A stretch of 64,000 bases of DNA. Source: Symbiodinium natans (Eukaryota; Sar; Dinophyceae; Suessiales; Symbiodiniaceae). Numbering within the stretch: position 1 is the first letter of the stretch; each line of letters starts with the position of its first letter. The position numbers and the translations under genes were made by a program. Location of the stretch: the NCBI GenBank assembly GCA_905221605.1, contig CAJNDS010002383.1, forward strand, positions 107,501-171,500. Direction: 5' to 3'. Under the pieces are notes generated by a model. It was not told where the DNA came from. It searched no databases and was given only the letters and a program-made list of their open reading frames with translations. Below, piece by piece: positions 22,907 through 34,018 of the stretch.

Positions 22907-22938
22907 GCAGGGTGGGAATTGCGCAGGGTGGGAATTGC
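22907..22938. repeat. Perfect tandem pair of GCAGGGTGGGAATTGC
   Basis: Two identical 16-bp units with no spacer. Confidence 0.9.
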
Positions 22939-23219
22939 AACGGAAAACGCAAAATGCAGCTCACAAAGTGATCAGAGCACAGACCAGAGTGAAGAGTGAA
23001 GGGAGAGGGGGCCAGAAAAAGGCCAGGCTGAATACTTGGGAGATACTGAAATACTGCCAATAGATCCAAGCAGTGAACACTGCGAACAGTTCTGGAGGCG
23101 GAGATGCAGCTGCCACGCAGCCTCCGCCATGCTATAAGCCTTAAGCCCAAAAGGAGAGGTCGACGGATACCAACAACACAGCAGAGTGCTCACGGATGCT
23201 CAAGGCATGCCTTCGTCTA

Positions 23220-23424
23220 CATAGTTGGGCCACCGCGCTGGAGGCTCAGCTGGGCTCCGCGAGCTTCCGGCCTGAAGCACAAGCGCTGAAGTCCGCTGAG
23301 TGCTCGGGTGAAAGTTGAAAGAGTGCTCGTGCGAAGGTCCCAGATGTCCGGATGTCGCCGACTGTGGATTTGCTCGCTCGCCCAAAGGGGAGCTGTATCG
23401 ACATCTGTCTAGGAAGGGCCGGCC
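23220..23424. repeat. Dispersed GC-rich cassette, copy 1
   Basis: Contains GTTGGGCCACCG, GCTGGAGGCTCAG, CAGATGTCCGGATGTCG and, at its right end, a 26-bp segment (23399-23424) whose exact reverse complement is at 23766-23791. Related copies are at 23519-23800 and 24601-24990. Confidence 0.75.
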
Positions 23425-23518
23425 GTACGGCACGTATGACATCTTGCAGAAGATTGTGCAGACGCTCTTGAATCGTCAAGAGGTTACCGATAAATCATTG
23501 AATCGGCCTTTTAGCACG

Positions 23519-23800
23519 GGCTTGAAAATGCAATCGCCAAAAACACCATGAAACACACACGCCAACGACCAATAATTGAGCAGATGGCACTGCGACTTGA
23601 AATCCACAACCAAACCCCAGCTGTCCTCATCGTTGGGCCACCGTGCTGGAGGCTCAGTGGATGGCGCTGGCAGGCTCTGCGAGCTTTCGGCCTAAGACAG
23701 AACTGCTGTGAGTCCGCTCAGACGCCGCAGGCTGAGTGCTAGTGCGAAAGGTCATGCGCCTCACAGGCCGGCCCTTCCTAGACAGATGTCGAGACGATGG
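23519..23800. repeat. Dispersed GC-rich cassette, copy 2
   Basis: Starts with CTTGAAAATGCAATC and shares AATCCACAACCAAA, CCGTGCTGGAGGCTCAGTGG and CTGCGAGCTTTCGGCCT with copy 3. Its right end (23766-23791) is the inverted partner of the end of copy 1. Confidence 0.75.
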
Positions 23801-24600
23801 AATTACATGATCACGAAAGCTAGCCTCTGAGCGAGCTAGCGGCGAAACCTGGAGTTACGGAGTAAAGTGGGTGGGGAAGGCCCAGGGGGCTCGTGCCGCG
23901 AAATGACCTCTTCCTAGGGGAAAGGCTAATGCAAATGAACGCCTCTTGTTTGTTTATACCCTTTTGCTTCCGGGCTGTTGCAGGGGCCGGGCTTCATATC
24001 CTGAAGCCTGGGATTCTTTGGTGGAGTTGAAGTTGCAGCTCTTGGGTGCTCGGGATGCCCTAAGTGACAAGCTCTGTGAAGCGATTCCTTCACATAGAGA
24101 AGGCAATATAGAGCCTTTTTGTTATAAGCCCGCTAAACAGGTTTGGACTCAGGATTTGCGATTTGGCGAGTCCGGTCTTGCGGTTGGTTGGAGATGGAAA
24201 ACCCGACGGACTTATAATGAGCCTTATACCCTGGACTGCTTCCACTGGCTTTTGTTCTTCAAACGCGCCCAAAAATGGAAGATGCGTGTGGACACGTGGA
24301 TGACTCGAGGGTATCGCCATCATTGAAACTGCACCCTCATCATTTGACGCTCTCAAAGCATACTAAAGACTCTTAAAGTTCAAGCGTCTGCTACATCACT
24401 TGTTCCTCAAAGCACCTTCTCTAACTGCACCTCTTCGTAAGATCCCACTCCAGATCTCTACGGCTACCTGACGAGGTTGAAGGCACTCACGCCCATAGTT
24501 GCCGGGTCATCCTGCTATCGCTGCTGTCATCGCTTCTGTTGGCAAGTCCCCGACCTGAGACATCAACATGCTCTTCCGTGCCACGGAAAGAAATTGAGAA

Positions 24601-24619
24601 CCGGCTTGAAAATGCAATC

Positions 24620-24676
<57 letters not shown>

Positions 24677-24990
24677 GAAAAAAAAATGCAACACACCCTG
24701 CCAACTCTGAACTAAATCCACAACCAAAGCCCAGCCATCCTCATCGCTGGGCAACCGTGCTGGAGGCTCAGTGGAAGGCGCTGGCAGGCTCTGCGAGCTT
24801 TCGGCCTGAGGCACGCTGAAGTCCGCTCCGAAGCCGCCGGCTGACTGCTTGTGTGAGTGAGTGCTCGTGTGAAAGGTCCCAGATGTCCGGATGTCGCTGA
24901 CTGCCGCTTCATGTAGATGATGTAATGAATTAATTAGCTAATTAATTAATTCGATCGTATCGACATCTGTCTGGGGACTGTGTACGGCGT
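24601..24990. repeat. Dispersed GC-rich cassette, copy 3, with C54 insertion
   Basis: Same order of blocks as copy 2, but CTTGAAAATGCAATC is followed by a pure C run at 24621-24674. A TTAATTAGCTAATTAATTAA segment near 24930 interrupts the part shared with copy 1. It ends CGACATCTGTCT as copy 1 does. A shorter relic lies at 25883-25920. Confidence 0.75.
24621..24674. repeat. Homopolymer C54
   Basis: Fifty-four consecutive C on the + strand; the exact length is unlikely to be reliable in an assembly. Confidence 0.95.
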
Positions 24991-25228
24991 TACAACCTAA
25001 TCGGACCTGCCACTCCAACACGCCCCAACCCGGGGAATGCATCTAGATGCTTGGCAGCATCGTCATTCACATTCATCCGAAAGCTCGTCAAGTTCAACTG
25101 CTACAAAACGCGTCTGCCTGCCTTAGCATAACAAACATGTCGCTGCAGTCTTCCCAATCTTCCTAGTCGTAGTGTGGTGGTATGGTGGTACTCGGAGGTA
25201 GCAGGCACCAGCTACCGTAGGTGCAAAC

Positions 25229-25322
25229 AAAACTACTTCTACTTCTACTTCTACTTCTACTTCTTCTTCTGCTTCTACTTCTACTTCTACTTCTACTTCT
25301 ACTTCTACTACTACTACTACCA

Positions 25323-25416
<94 letters not shown>

Positions 25417-25418
25417 GA
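25229..25418. repeat. (CTTCTA)n then (CTA)n microsatellite
   Basis: CTTCTA hexamers pass into more than 30 CTA triplets. Open frames through it encode only Tyr/Leu/Ser/Val homopolymers and are not genes. Confidence 0.95.
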
Positions 25419-25536
25419 CTACGATAGGGGATAGGATTAGGGGACCCTTGGGGATATCGACCCTCTGAAGAGAGCCACAAGAGGGTTCAGAAAGGGTTTC
25501 TGATAAGGGCCCCCCTTCTCCTACCTCGGATACGAC

Positions 25537-25556
25537 GACGACGACGACTGCTATTT

Positions 25557-25596
<40 letters not shown>

Positions 25597-25597
25597 A

Positions 25598-25672
<75 letters not shown>

Positions 25673-25692
25673 ACCACCACCACCACCACCAC
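25537..25692. repeat. Compound triplet/hexamer repeat (GAC, CTCCTG, CTG, CAC)
   Basis: Successive blocks of CGA, CTCCTG, about 25 CTG triplets and about seven ACC triplets, without unique DNA between them. Confidence 0.95.
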
Positions 25693-26317
25693 GACTGTTC
25701 AGATGGGTTGGCGTACGGGGTACCGCCAAAGGGTGCTTTCCCTGCCGTCTTCCATAGTCGTCATCGGTAACCCTCCAGAGAAGCAAGACTTGTAGTGTTT
25801 CTCCTAGCCTGCACCTCAGTCTAAGGTCACCAAGTATCCTGCTGCATTTGAATTCATCGTCATTCCTGAACTCTGCAAGACTAGTGCTTGGCTGCCGTGC
25901 CGGAGGCTCTTCTGGTCGCAAGGCCACCTGCCAAAGAGCACAAAGGATTCAAAAGAATTGTGGCCTAGGCGCCTAGGTGTCGGTTTAGGGCAGCTTCGCT
26001 GACGAAAATTTGAGTCCCTGAAATTTGAAGTTCACTGGTTTTCTTTCCATCAGCCTGGCCGTCGCACCGAGAGGACTTTTGCAACTTTAGCCCAATAGCT
26101 GCACAAACGATGACTTCCACACGTGTGGATGCTACCGAAACATGACATGTGTCATCATTTGTCAATGTCTGGCCCGGCTGCCATGTGGCCTTGAAAAACG
26201 ACATTTGCCTGACACGACTGAATGCTGTAACCTTACCTAGCACAGTAACTGCACCACTGGGCAGAGACCACCACATCGCATGCAGAGCAACTTGCGCTCA
26301 CTGCCAATCGAAGTTTG

Positions 26318-26425
26318 TTGTGTTTTGTCGTGTTTTGTTGTGTTTGTGTTTATTCTCCCTCGTTTGTGTTATTGTGTTCTGTTCTGTTTTGATATGGTTT
26401 GTCATGTTTTGTCATGTTTTGTGAT
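26318..26425. repeat. TGTTTTG-type degenerate repeat
   Basis: Repeated TGTTTTGTCATG and TGTTTTGTTG units of 7-12 bp, leading into the GTC block. Confidence 0.75.
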
Positions 26426-26431
26426 GTTTGG

Positions 26432-26720
26432 ACGTCGTCATCGTCGTCGTCGTCGTGGTCGTGGTCGTGGTCGCGGTTGTTGTCGGTCGTCCGTCGTCCG
26501 TCGGCCGTCGTCCGCCGTCCGCCGTCCGTCGTCGTTCTTCCGTCAGTCTTCCGTCGTCGGTCTTCCGTCGTCGGTCGTCCGTCGTCGGCCGTCTGTCGTC
26601 GGTCGCGTGTCGTCGTCGGTGTCGTCGTGGTGTCGTCGTCGGTGTCGTCGCCGGCGTCGTCCTCATCCTCGTCCTTGTTTTTGTGCTCCTCGTCGTCGTC
26701 GTCGTCGCTGCTGCTGTTGT
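26432..26720. repeat. (GTC)n-based degenerate triplet block
   Basis: GTCGTC, GTCCGTC and GTCGGTC mixtures over nearly 290 bp. Several frames on both strands stay open only because of the triplet repetition. Confidence 0.9.
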
Positions 26721-26871
26721 TGGGCCCCCTCTACCCGTAAACACAATGCCGCTAACTATCTCAGGTTCTGTCCGGCATGTCTTTCTTTCTTTTCTCTGGT
26801 TCAGTCCTTCTTTTGTTCCGTTCTTTGTTGCCAGCCTTTCCTTTAGTGACCGTCCACCTATGTCGTATGGC

Positions 26872-26995
26872 TAAACCCTAAACCCACTGTGACCAACTTG
26901 TAATAACCTCCACAACTAAACTCCGACGTGTAAAATCCTGAATGCCATGAACGAAACCCTAAACCCTGAACCCGAAACCCTGAACCCTAAACCCA
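26872..26995. repeat. Two short degenerate CCCTAAA/CCCTGAA runs
   Basis: Two C-rich units at 26872-26885 and about six CCCTAAA, CCCTGAA and CCCGAAA units at 26953-26995. Confidence 0.75.
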
Positions 26996-28130
26996 AGATT
27001 TCTGGATGTTTCTGGGGCTTCTGGGCTTGCGCGCCTCGTCGGCGCCTGACGCTGGTGTTGCTGGTGCCGGTGGCGTCAAGCGTGCGCCGATGCGCAGGCC
27101 TGATGCGGGGCTCATTTAGATTTATCTAGCATGGGACACATGTAGAACTCAGGGGAAAGTAGAGGGAAGAAGCCGCGCCTCCAAGCTCGGCAGGAGTTAG
27201 GATTCAGAGCCCCAGGGAGTTCGACCCGTTGACTGAACCAGTTCCGAGAGCTCCGGGCTTGCACAACGCTTCCCAAGCTACACTCCCTACACGCTGCCAC
27301 GGCATGCCAACAAACCCAAGCGATCCCAAGCCAAGTGCGCCGTGCCCAGTGCAAGCATAATTTTCCCCTGCCCCGAGCTGCCACTCACATTTCAGGCCCA
27401 TCAAGGCAGCTGAAAGGCGTAGCCCTCCAACTGCGTCACACCACCACTGGACCACCGCAACTGGAGATGCGAAGCCCTCAAGTCATCCCCCACCCCAAAC
27501 AGAAACAGCCTCAAAAACCCTAAAATTGCCCATAAAAAACACCCCTAAAAGCCCGATGCTGGTACCCAGCCTGGCGGAAGTGTGGGCTTCCTGGGTGTGC
27601 AGAACTCCTGCCAGGCTCTGCGGGCCCTCAGAACTAACAATAACCTGCGTGGGCCCGAGATTTTTTGCACTCTGTGATCCGAATAAGTCTAGGAAGTCAG
27701 CTTTCAGTCTTTAAAATTTGCAGACTAAGAGAGCTCCTGCAGGGCCTCGGGCTTGTTGCAAAGCATGGCCGTGCAGCTTCATGCGCTTCGTAGTTTCGGA
27801 AGTAGAGTTTCGACACGCCTACAGGTGTTGGCCTGCAACGTCTCAAGGAGTTGTGCTTCAACTTGGTTCGGTTTCCGGGAGGGGCGGGGAGGGCGTGAGG
27901 GCGCGCGGCATATTGCCCGGAACTCTGCAGACCTTGCTCCAGGACCTGGGCACCTAATTGTCAAACTCTCAGTCCCTGCATGATTCAACAATCGCGCTGA
28001 TCTGAAACAATCCGAAACTCCAAAACTTCTGACAGGCCCTTGGCTTCAAATCCACGAGCTTGCAAACACCTAACGCCTCGCCTTCTCGAGCTTCTCCATA
28101 CGGCCTTGGGGCCAAAAACATCATCTGGGA
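26996..28130. other. No gene recognised
   Basis: Unique sequence with only short open frames and no repeats of note. Confidence 0.5.
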
Positions 28131-28204
28131 GTTTCCAGAAAATAGGGGTACCTTCTTGGGATCCTTGTGAAGGGAACCCTACTATTTAGGGTTCCCCTAT
28201 TTTC
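28131..28204. mobile_element. Small fold-back element (AATAGGGG family)
   Basis: GAAAATAGGGG at 28138-28148 pairs with its reverse complement at 28194-28204. Inside, GGGAACCCTA pairs with TAGGGTTCCC. The start TTTCC..AAATAGGGGTACC recurs near 28866 (+), and on the minus strand near 13652-13688, 32163-32198 and, weakly, 2932-2960. Confidence 0.6.
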
Positions 28205-28865
28205 GTAAACCACCATCCTATGTTGAAAAGTGAAACTTTATAATCTGCATCCCGAGTAGCGGGGTTGATTTGCCTCCTTTCGCCAAAGCTTGTCCCAAAC
28301 TCTCACGCTTCAGATTGGAGTTTACAGATTGACATATATCCTTCTCCATACCCGATTGACCCGACCCCACGCCCTTTTGCCTAGCCCCCTCCCTTCTTTG
28401 CAAGAACACTCTCCGCGGACTGGAAACTTGCCTTTCGGGGACCTCGAACCCGGCGAAACTTGATTCCCTTCTTCGTTCCCCTCCATCTCCCTGCGATGTC
28501 AAAAAGAGTCGATCAAGCACAGTAGTTTGGTTTGGACTTACCCATAGCAGCAACCCCTCAAATGCAATGGACCTAGTCTTTAGTTGCGTGGAGTGGAACA
28601 CCACATGTTTCCTCTGCGACACCAGTTGCTCTGAAGATACTCTCGATGCTCTGTTTTGCAGATCTCAGTCTGGGGCAGGGTGTGGCAGATAGGACCTTTG
28701 GTTCCTGCTGCTTTCGCTGCCTCAGACATCAGGTCGAATGTCCCCCCAAGAGCCTCAAACACACGCGGCAGAGCCACCCAGCTCCGCTGAAGCTCAGCGT
28801 GGCACGGGGTGTTGAAGTCCAGGCTTTCTTGCAGCCCAAGCGGTAACAATGCCTCCAAGACATCT
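28205..28865. other. No gene recognised
   Basis: A minus-strand open frame of about 130 codons (28218-28622) has no recognisable domain. Nothing else is seen. Confidence 0.5.
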
Positions 28866-28953
28866 CGGGGGGTTTCCAAAAACAGGGGTACACTTTTGGG
28901 GGGGGGGGGGGGGGGGGGGTGTGCAGCTTAAATAGGGTCTATTTGGAAGCTGG
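28866..28953. mobile_element. AATAGGGG-family element with G-run, left inverted copy
   Basis: Reads TTTCCAAAAACAGGGGTAC, a G run at about 28899-28919, then GCTTAAATAGGGTC...GGAAGCTGGGA. The last 30 bp (28922-28951) are the exact reverse complement of 32098-32127. Confidence 0.75.
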
Positions 28954-29004
28954 GAATCGTATTTACAAGAGGAAAACAGGCCCCAAAACGTATACTTATT
29001 CACA

Positions 29005-29045
29005 AGAGCCATGTTCCAAATAGACCCTATTTTAGGTCCTGTAGG
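29005..29045. repeat. Partial AATAGGGG-family relic
   Basis: TTCCAAATAGACCCTATTTT matches the end of the elements at 28922 and 32098, in the orientation of the latter. Confidence 0.6.
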
Positions 29046-29099
29046 GTTGCACAGACAGAATTTAATTCATTAAATTCCTTAATTTCCACTTTCCCCCTG

Positions 29100-29755
29100 G
29101 AATTTAATGAATTTAATCAATTAATTCAATTAATTCATTTATTTCCAAAGGGGGGGTGGAATTAATTGAATTAGTTGAATTAATTGAATTAATTGAATTA
29201 ATTGAATTAATTGAACCCCCCCCTTTGGAAATAAATGAATTAATTGAATTAATTGAATTAATTGAATTAATTGAATTAATTGAATTAATTGAATTAATTG
29301 AATTAATTGAATTAATTGAATTAATTGGAATTAATTCAATTAATTCAATTAATTCCACCTCCCCTTTGGAAATAAATTAATTAATTGAATTAATTGAATT
29401 AGTTGAATTATTTCGATTAATTCAATTAATTCAATTAATTCATTTATTTCCAAATGGGGGGGATTCCCCAGCCCCCACCCCTCCCCCCCCTTTGGAAATA
29501 AATGAATTAATTGAATTAATTGAATTAATTCAATTAATTCAATTAATTCAATTAATTCAATTAATTCAATTAATTCAATTAATTCAATTAATTCAATTAA
29601 TTCAATTAGTTCTTTTATTTCCAAAGGGGGGGTGAATTAATTGAATTAATTTAATTAATTGAATTAATTCAATTAATTCAATTAATTCAATTAATTCAAT
29701 TAATTCAATTAATTCAATTAATTCAATTAATTCATTTATTTCCAAATGGGGGGGA
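29100..29755. repeat. GAATTAATT 9-bp satellite in alternating orientation
   Basis: Long runs of GAATTAATT alternate with runs of its reverse complement AATTAATTC. The switch points or borders carry TTTATTTCCAAAGGGGGG or its reverse complement. Adjacent blocks can therefore fold on each other over tens to hundreds of bases. Translated frames (ELIELIE, NSINSIN) are repeat artefacts. Confidence 0.95.
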
Positions 29756-29774
29756 TTCCCCAGACCCCACCCCC

Positions 29775-29995
29775 CCAGCTCCATTTGGCCAAATTTTGCC
29801 CGGAGGCTGCCCGGCAAAATTTGGCCAAATCGAGCCGCGCCTTTCTGGAGGCCCGAAATTATTTAAACTATCGCGGCTCGATTTGGCCAAGTTTTGCCGG
29901 GCAGCCTCCGGGCAAAATTTGGCCAAATCGAGCCACGCATTTCTCATCGCATACGAAGGGCAGCCCGATTTGGCCAAATTTTGCCCGGAAGCTGC
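29775..29995. repeat. TTTGGCCAAATTTTGCC palindromic repeat, three copies, last cut by gap
   Basis: Each copy is TTTGGCCAAATTTTGCC, a short Gly/Cys-codon-like GC core, and its reverse complement. The copies are separated by TCGAGCCGCG-like spacers. The third stops in its GC core at the gap. Confidence 0.85.
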
Positions 29996-30095
29996 NNNNN
30001 NNNNNNNNNNNNNNNNNNNNNNNNNNNNNNNNNNNNNNNNNNNNNNNNNNNNNNNNNNNNNNNNNNNNNNNNNNNNNNNNNNNNNNNNNNNNNNN
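29996..30095. other. Assembly gap (100 N)
   Basis: A run of exactly 100 N, probably a fixed-size placeholder of unknown real length, starting in the middle of a palindrome. Confidence 0.98.
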
Positions 30096-32050
30096 GGAGA
30101 GAGGGTACCTATCTGTGAAAAGCAAGAATGGTTTTTTCTAGTTCGAAAGGGAATAGGGAGAGACAAGGGAGAGATGATATGTACAGCTTTGCGCCTTATT
30201 TTGTGATTCCGTCTCCTTGCTTCCTGTCTCTTCTATTCATTGCAGCACGCTTCGGGAAACATAGCATCCTTGTTATCTTTCCTCTCTCACTTCCCTTTCC
30301 CTTCTCTTCTTCCGCTTCCTTTTAACTGATAAAACACAAGAAAGGAACTCATATGATAAAGCAGTGAAAAGGTAAGCAGAGGGTTACTCCTTGCGCGTGA
30401 GCCTTTCCATAATACTCCATCATATTCATCCTCTCGGCCTATCTCTTCTGTTCCTTTCCTTACTCTTCTCCTTCTCATAGTTCCTCCTTTTTGTTTTTCT
30501 CATTTCGAAAAGAAAGAGGGAAGGGAGAAACAAGGGAGAGAGAATAGATAAAGAAGAGTGCCATCTTCTCTGCGCCTTTTTTTGTCTCTCCCTCTTCTCT
30601 ATTCATCTGTCTTCTATTCTCTTCCTTGCTCTTCCCATTAAATATGCAATCCTTGGTATCTCTCCTCTCTCCTTCTCTCTTCCTCCAACAGATGTGCTTT
30701 TGGATCGTTTTCTGCATCTTCAAGCGAGAAAAAAGGACACAGAATGCGATTAAAAGGGACGCCCATGTTGGATTGGCAGCAAGCCCAGCTGATGCTCATG
30801 ATTCTCTCTCTTTTTCCCTACATATGGGCGATGGAACGGGTGTCCTTTTCAATCGTTTTCTGCATCTTCAAGAGAAAAAGGGACACCCCACAAGAAGGAA
30901 AAGTAACATAAGAGATAGGGAGGGAAATTGAAGAACTCCTCATTGTACTTGGTCATTCCCTTTCCTCTCTTCTTATCTGCCCATTTTCTGTGCGCCTTGT
31001 TTTGTCTCCCCCTCTTCTCCCATCATCTCTCTTCTGGTCTTTTCTTTGCTCTTCCCATTAAAAATGCAACCCTTTTTATGTCTCCTCTCTCCTTCTCTCT
31101 CCCTCCTCTTCTCCTGTTCCCTTCTAAACGACAAAAACGCAAGAAAGGAAGAATAAGAGGGGAATGGAGGCCCTGTTCCTTTTCCTCTTTCAATGGATGG
31201 GGGAAGTGGGCGGAGTTGGCCCCTTGCCCGTACACCCTCCCCATGCTTCAGCAAACCCCTCCTCTCGCCCTATCGCCTCTGTTTTTTTCCTTGTGCCCAA
31301 ACGGAAAACGAAAACGGGTTCCTTTATATGTTCATTGTCCTTCCTTTTGTTTTTTTATTTCACAGGGAAAAGAACCAGAGAAGAGGAAGATAAGAACGAG
31401 AGGTGAGATGAAAACGGCACCATCTTCTCTTTGCCTTATTTTTGCACCTCCCTCTCCTGTCTTAATTTCTCTTCCACTCTTTTTTTCCATTGCTCTTCCC
31501 ATAATATTGCATTCCTTTTGATAACTCACAGGAAATTAAAATGGCCTCCTTGTTGTCTCTCCTCTCTCACTTCCCTTTCCCTTCTCTCCTTCTGTTTCCT
31601 TTTAATTTTAACTGATAAAACACAAGAAAGGAGCTTGTAAAATCAAGCAGTGGAAGGGTAAGCAGAAGGTGACTCCTTGTGCGTGGACCTTTGCCGTACT
31701 TCACCATACCCCTCTTTTCGGCCTATCTCTTCGGCTCTTTTCCTAACCCTTCTTCTTTTCATCTTTCTTTTTGTTTTTCTCATTTCGAAAAGACAGAGGG
31801 AACGGAGAGATAAGGGAGAGAGGATAGATAAAGAAGAGTACCATCTTCTTTGCGCCTTGTTTTATCTCTCTTCTATTCTTTTCTTGGCTCTTCCCATGAA
31901 AATCGTGTTCCTCTTATCTTTCCCTCCTTCTCTCCCTTCTCTTCTCCTCACGAGAGCCTTCGACTTTAGGATTGAGGAGAAAAAGAGAAGAGAAAAGAGG
32001 AACTACCTGGTTCTTGTTCCTGAGGCCTCCATAGTACGACTGACGTGACA
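30096..32050. repeat. Pyrimidine-rich tandem array of ~420-bp units
   Basis: Landmark GCGCCTT...TTTTGTCTC recurs near 30186, 30569, 30990, 31430 and 31850, and CTTCCCATTAAA..ATGCA recurs near 30630, 31050, 31495 and 31890. A longer block beginning AACTGATAAAACACAAGAAA is shared by 30325 and 31609. At least five diverged units are present, strongly C/T-rich on the + strand. A smaller local duplication (CGTTTTCTGCATCTTCAAG) occurs at 30708 and 30855. No protein-coding signal. Confidence 0.8.
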
Positions 32051-32097
32051 GCAGCGTACCCTCGTGGAAACGTGTATGGCTATAAGAAAACCCGAGT

Positions 32098-32198
32098 CCC
32101 AGCTTCCAAATAGACCCTATTTAAGCCACCCACGGGGGGGGGGGGGGGGGGCCTATTCTATTTGGGTCTAAAAGGGGTGCCCCTATTTTGGGAAATGC
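32098..32198. mobile_element. AATAGGGG-family element with G-run, right inverted copy
   Basis: Inverted relative to 28866-28953: begins TCCCAGCTTCCAAATAGACC, has a G run at about 32134-32151 and ends CCCCTATTTTGGGAAATG. The homopolymer is G on the + strand in both copies, although the copies are inverted. Confidence 0.75.
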
Positions 32199-32249
32199 AC
32201 ATCTGACAATCCTTGTATTCGTGCTTTCCATGGCCAGGAGACTGACAAC

Positions 32250-32269
32250 CCCTAAACCCTAAACCCCCC
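32250..32269. repeat. Short CCCTAAA run
   Basis: Two to three C-rich units. Confidence 0.6.
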
Positions 32270-34018
32270 ACGAGCAGCAACGGAAAGAACCGCCTTGGCC
32301 GGCGCCGCTGGCAAGACAGCGGATGGATCGTCCTAATGCAGTTCTTCTTGGCATCTCCTAGTTTACGTCTGATTTTGTAAGGGCTGCTACTACTGCTACT
32401 TGCTCAAGAACCCCAAGAGAATTTAATTCAAAACAAAAAACACATTCCCCTATATTACCCTGAATAAGGAAGAGTTTTTCCTTTTTGGGGAAGCAAGTAC
32501 TATGTCTAAGGAGTGGAGAGAAATTTGCGCATCGGTGTTTCGGTCTTCTCGCGAGGTTCCCTAGATGGGGCTTTGGTTCTCCAGGCAAGGGGTTTAGGGT
32601 TTAGGGTTTCGGGTTTAGGGTCCCGACTCTGATATCCAGCACCCCGTCCTTGCTCATCCGCCGCTTCCACTTTTGCAGGACCTTGAATAAAACATTTGCT
32701 GCTCTCTGTCGCACGTTCAGGGCTTACAGGGTTCAGGGCCTGAGGTTTCTGCTCCCCCGCAGGAGCATGGGCGTGAGCAAGGCTACTGCATGCAGTGCAC
32801 TCAGTGCAAAACCCACAAAAACTCAGTTTGGGGATTCGCTGCTGGCTCACAGGTGTCCTGGGTTTGGAAGTTTAAAACCAGCCCCCTGCAAAACATGGCT
32901 TTAAAGGAGCTATAGGTCCAACATCCCTCCTCCTCGAGTCGAAACCTGCTCTGTGAACGTGGCAGGCGAACTCTCCATGGTGTTGGCCCAGAGCCGGTAC
33001 AAGCAGGCCTCTGAGAACGATGCGAAATCAGAGAGCTCAATCGCGAGGCTTCGTAGTTTGGTGGTGTTCAATCGTGCCCAATGATGCTTACAGCTTTGTG
33101 CTGTGGGTAACGGCATCAGGACATGGAAGCTTGCGCGGGTTCTTGGAACTGTGGTTTGAAGCCTTGCTGCCTCTTGGCTGTCAACGTTGGGACATTTGCA
33201 CGGAGCTCGTGAGGAAAAGTAATTGCAGGCTACGCTTCTCGATCGTCCAACCGCGATGGTCTAGTGTGTACTAACTGCGGCATTTCTATCAATCCATGTG
33301 TCTACGGCATCGAAGCCGAGCTGGTTTAGCCGCACACCTCAAAGACGAGGATTTAAGAGCAACTCGGGGCTGTAAGTTAGTCGAGCAGACTGTCTTCATT
33401 TGCCACCCGCCTAACTGTCTGTAACGAGACACGGCTGGGACCAGAGAAGTTAAAACCCGAAACCCACCCTAAACCCCAAACCCTGAAGGCAATGGACCGT
33501 CAGCATTGACAAGGTGTCGTCGGTGACGTTTTCTGGCAGCTCCAGCTCCTCCTGTCTTTCGATTTGTAGGTGTCTGCTGGTCCAGAAGTACTCGACTTTG
33601 TCCCGTAGAGACATAAAACTCTTCACCACCCTCTAACTCTACGGCTTCTTCTGCGATGCTTTGGGGGGGAAGTAAGCCCCGGATCTTTGTAAGGACCCCA
33701 TTGGTTTCCAGGACCGCAGAGAACTGCATGTCGGACCACCCTCCTGTCCCTAGGGCCCTAGGGTTGCAGGAGGTCTGCGTTAGTAGCTCGTTTTTCAGGA
33801 GGCCGTGCTCACCAAATGCAGGAAATCAAAACAGCCCCACATCGGTTGAGGGTGTTAGGTTCTTTGCCTGCGTTCTTTCAGTTCTCCCTTTCTTTCCCGA
33901 GCCCAAGACCACAACCCGATGACAGCAGCAACAGCAAGCAACTAACAGGAACGGCAAAGACGGCGTGGAAGTGGGTCGGGGAGCCTAAGGTGGGCGCCGA
34001 GAACCGACACCGACACCA
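32270..34018. other. No gene recognised; small telomere-like runs
   Basis: Degenerate G-rich units at 32589-32620 and C-rich units at 33452-33487. The open frames are short and without family signature. Confidence 0.5.

Noticed and set aside
25123-25692. Long minus and plus frames encoding poly-Val, poly-Ala, poly-Ser, poly-Tyr or poly-Leu
   Set aside because: They are translations of pure triplet microsatellites, open in several frames at once.
29113-29817. Frames encoding ELIELIE and NSINSIN repeats
   Set aside because: They are translations of the 9-bp GAATTAATT satellite on both strands, not protein genes.
29732-30206. Open frames running through N bases near the first gap
   Set aside because: The frames are kept open by the 100 N and by palindromic repeats; no real sequence supports them.
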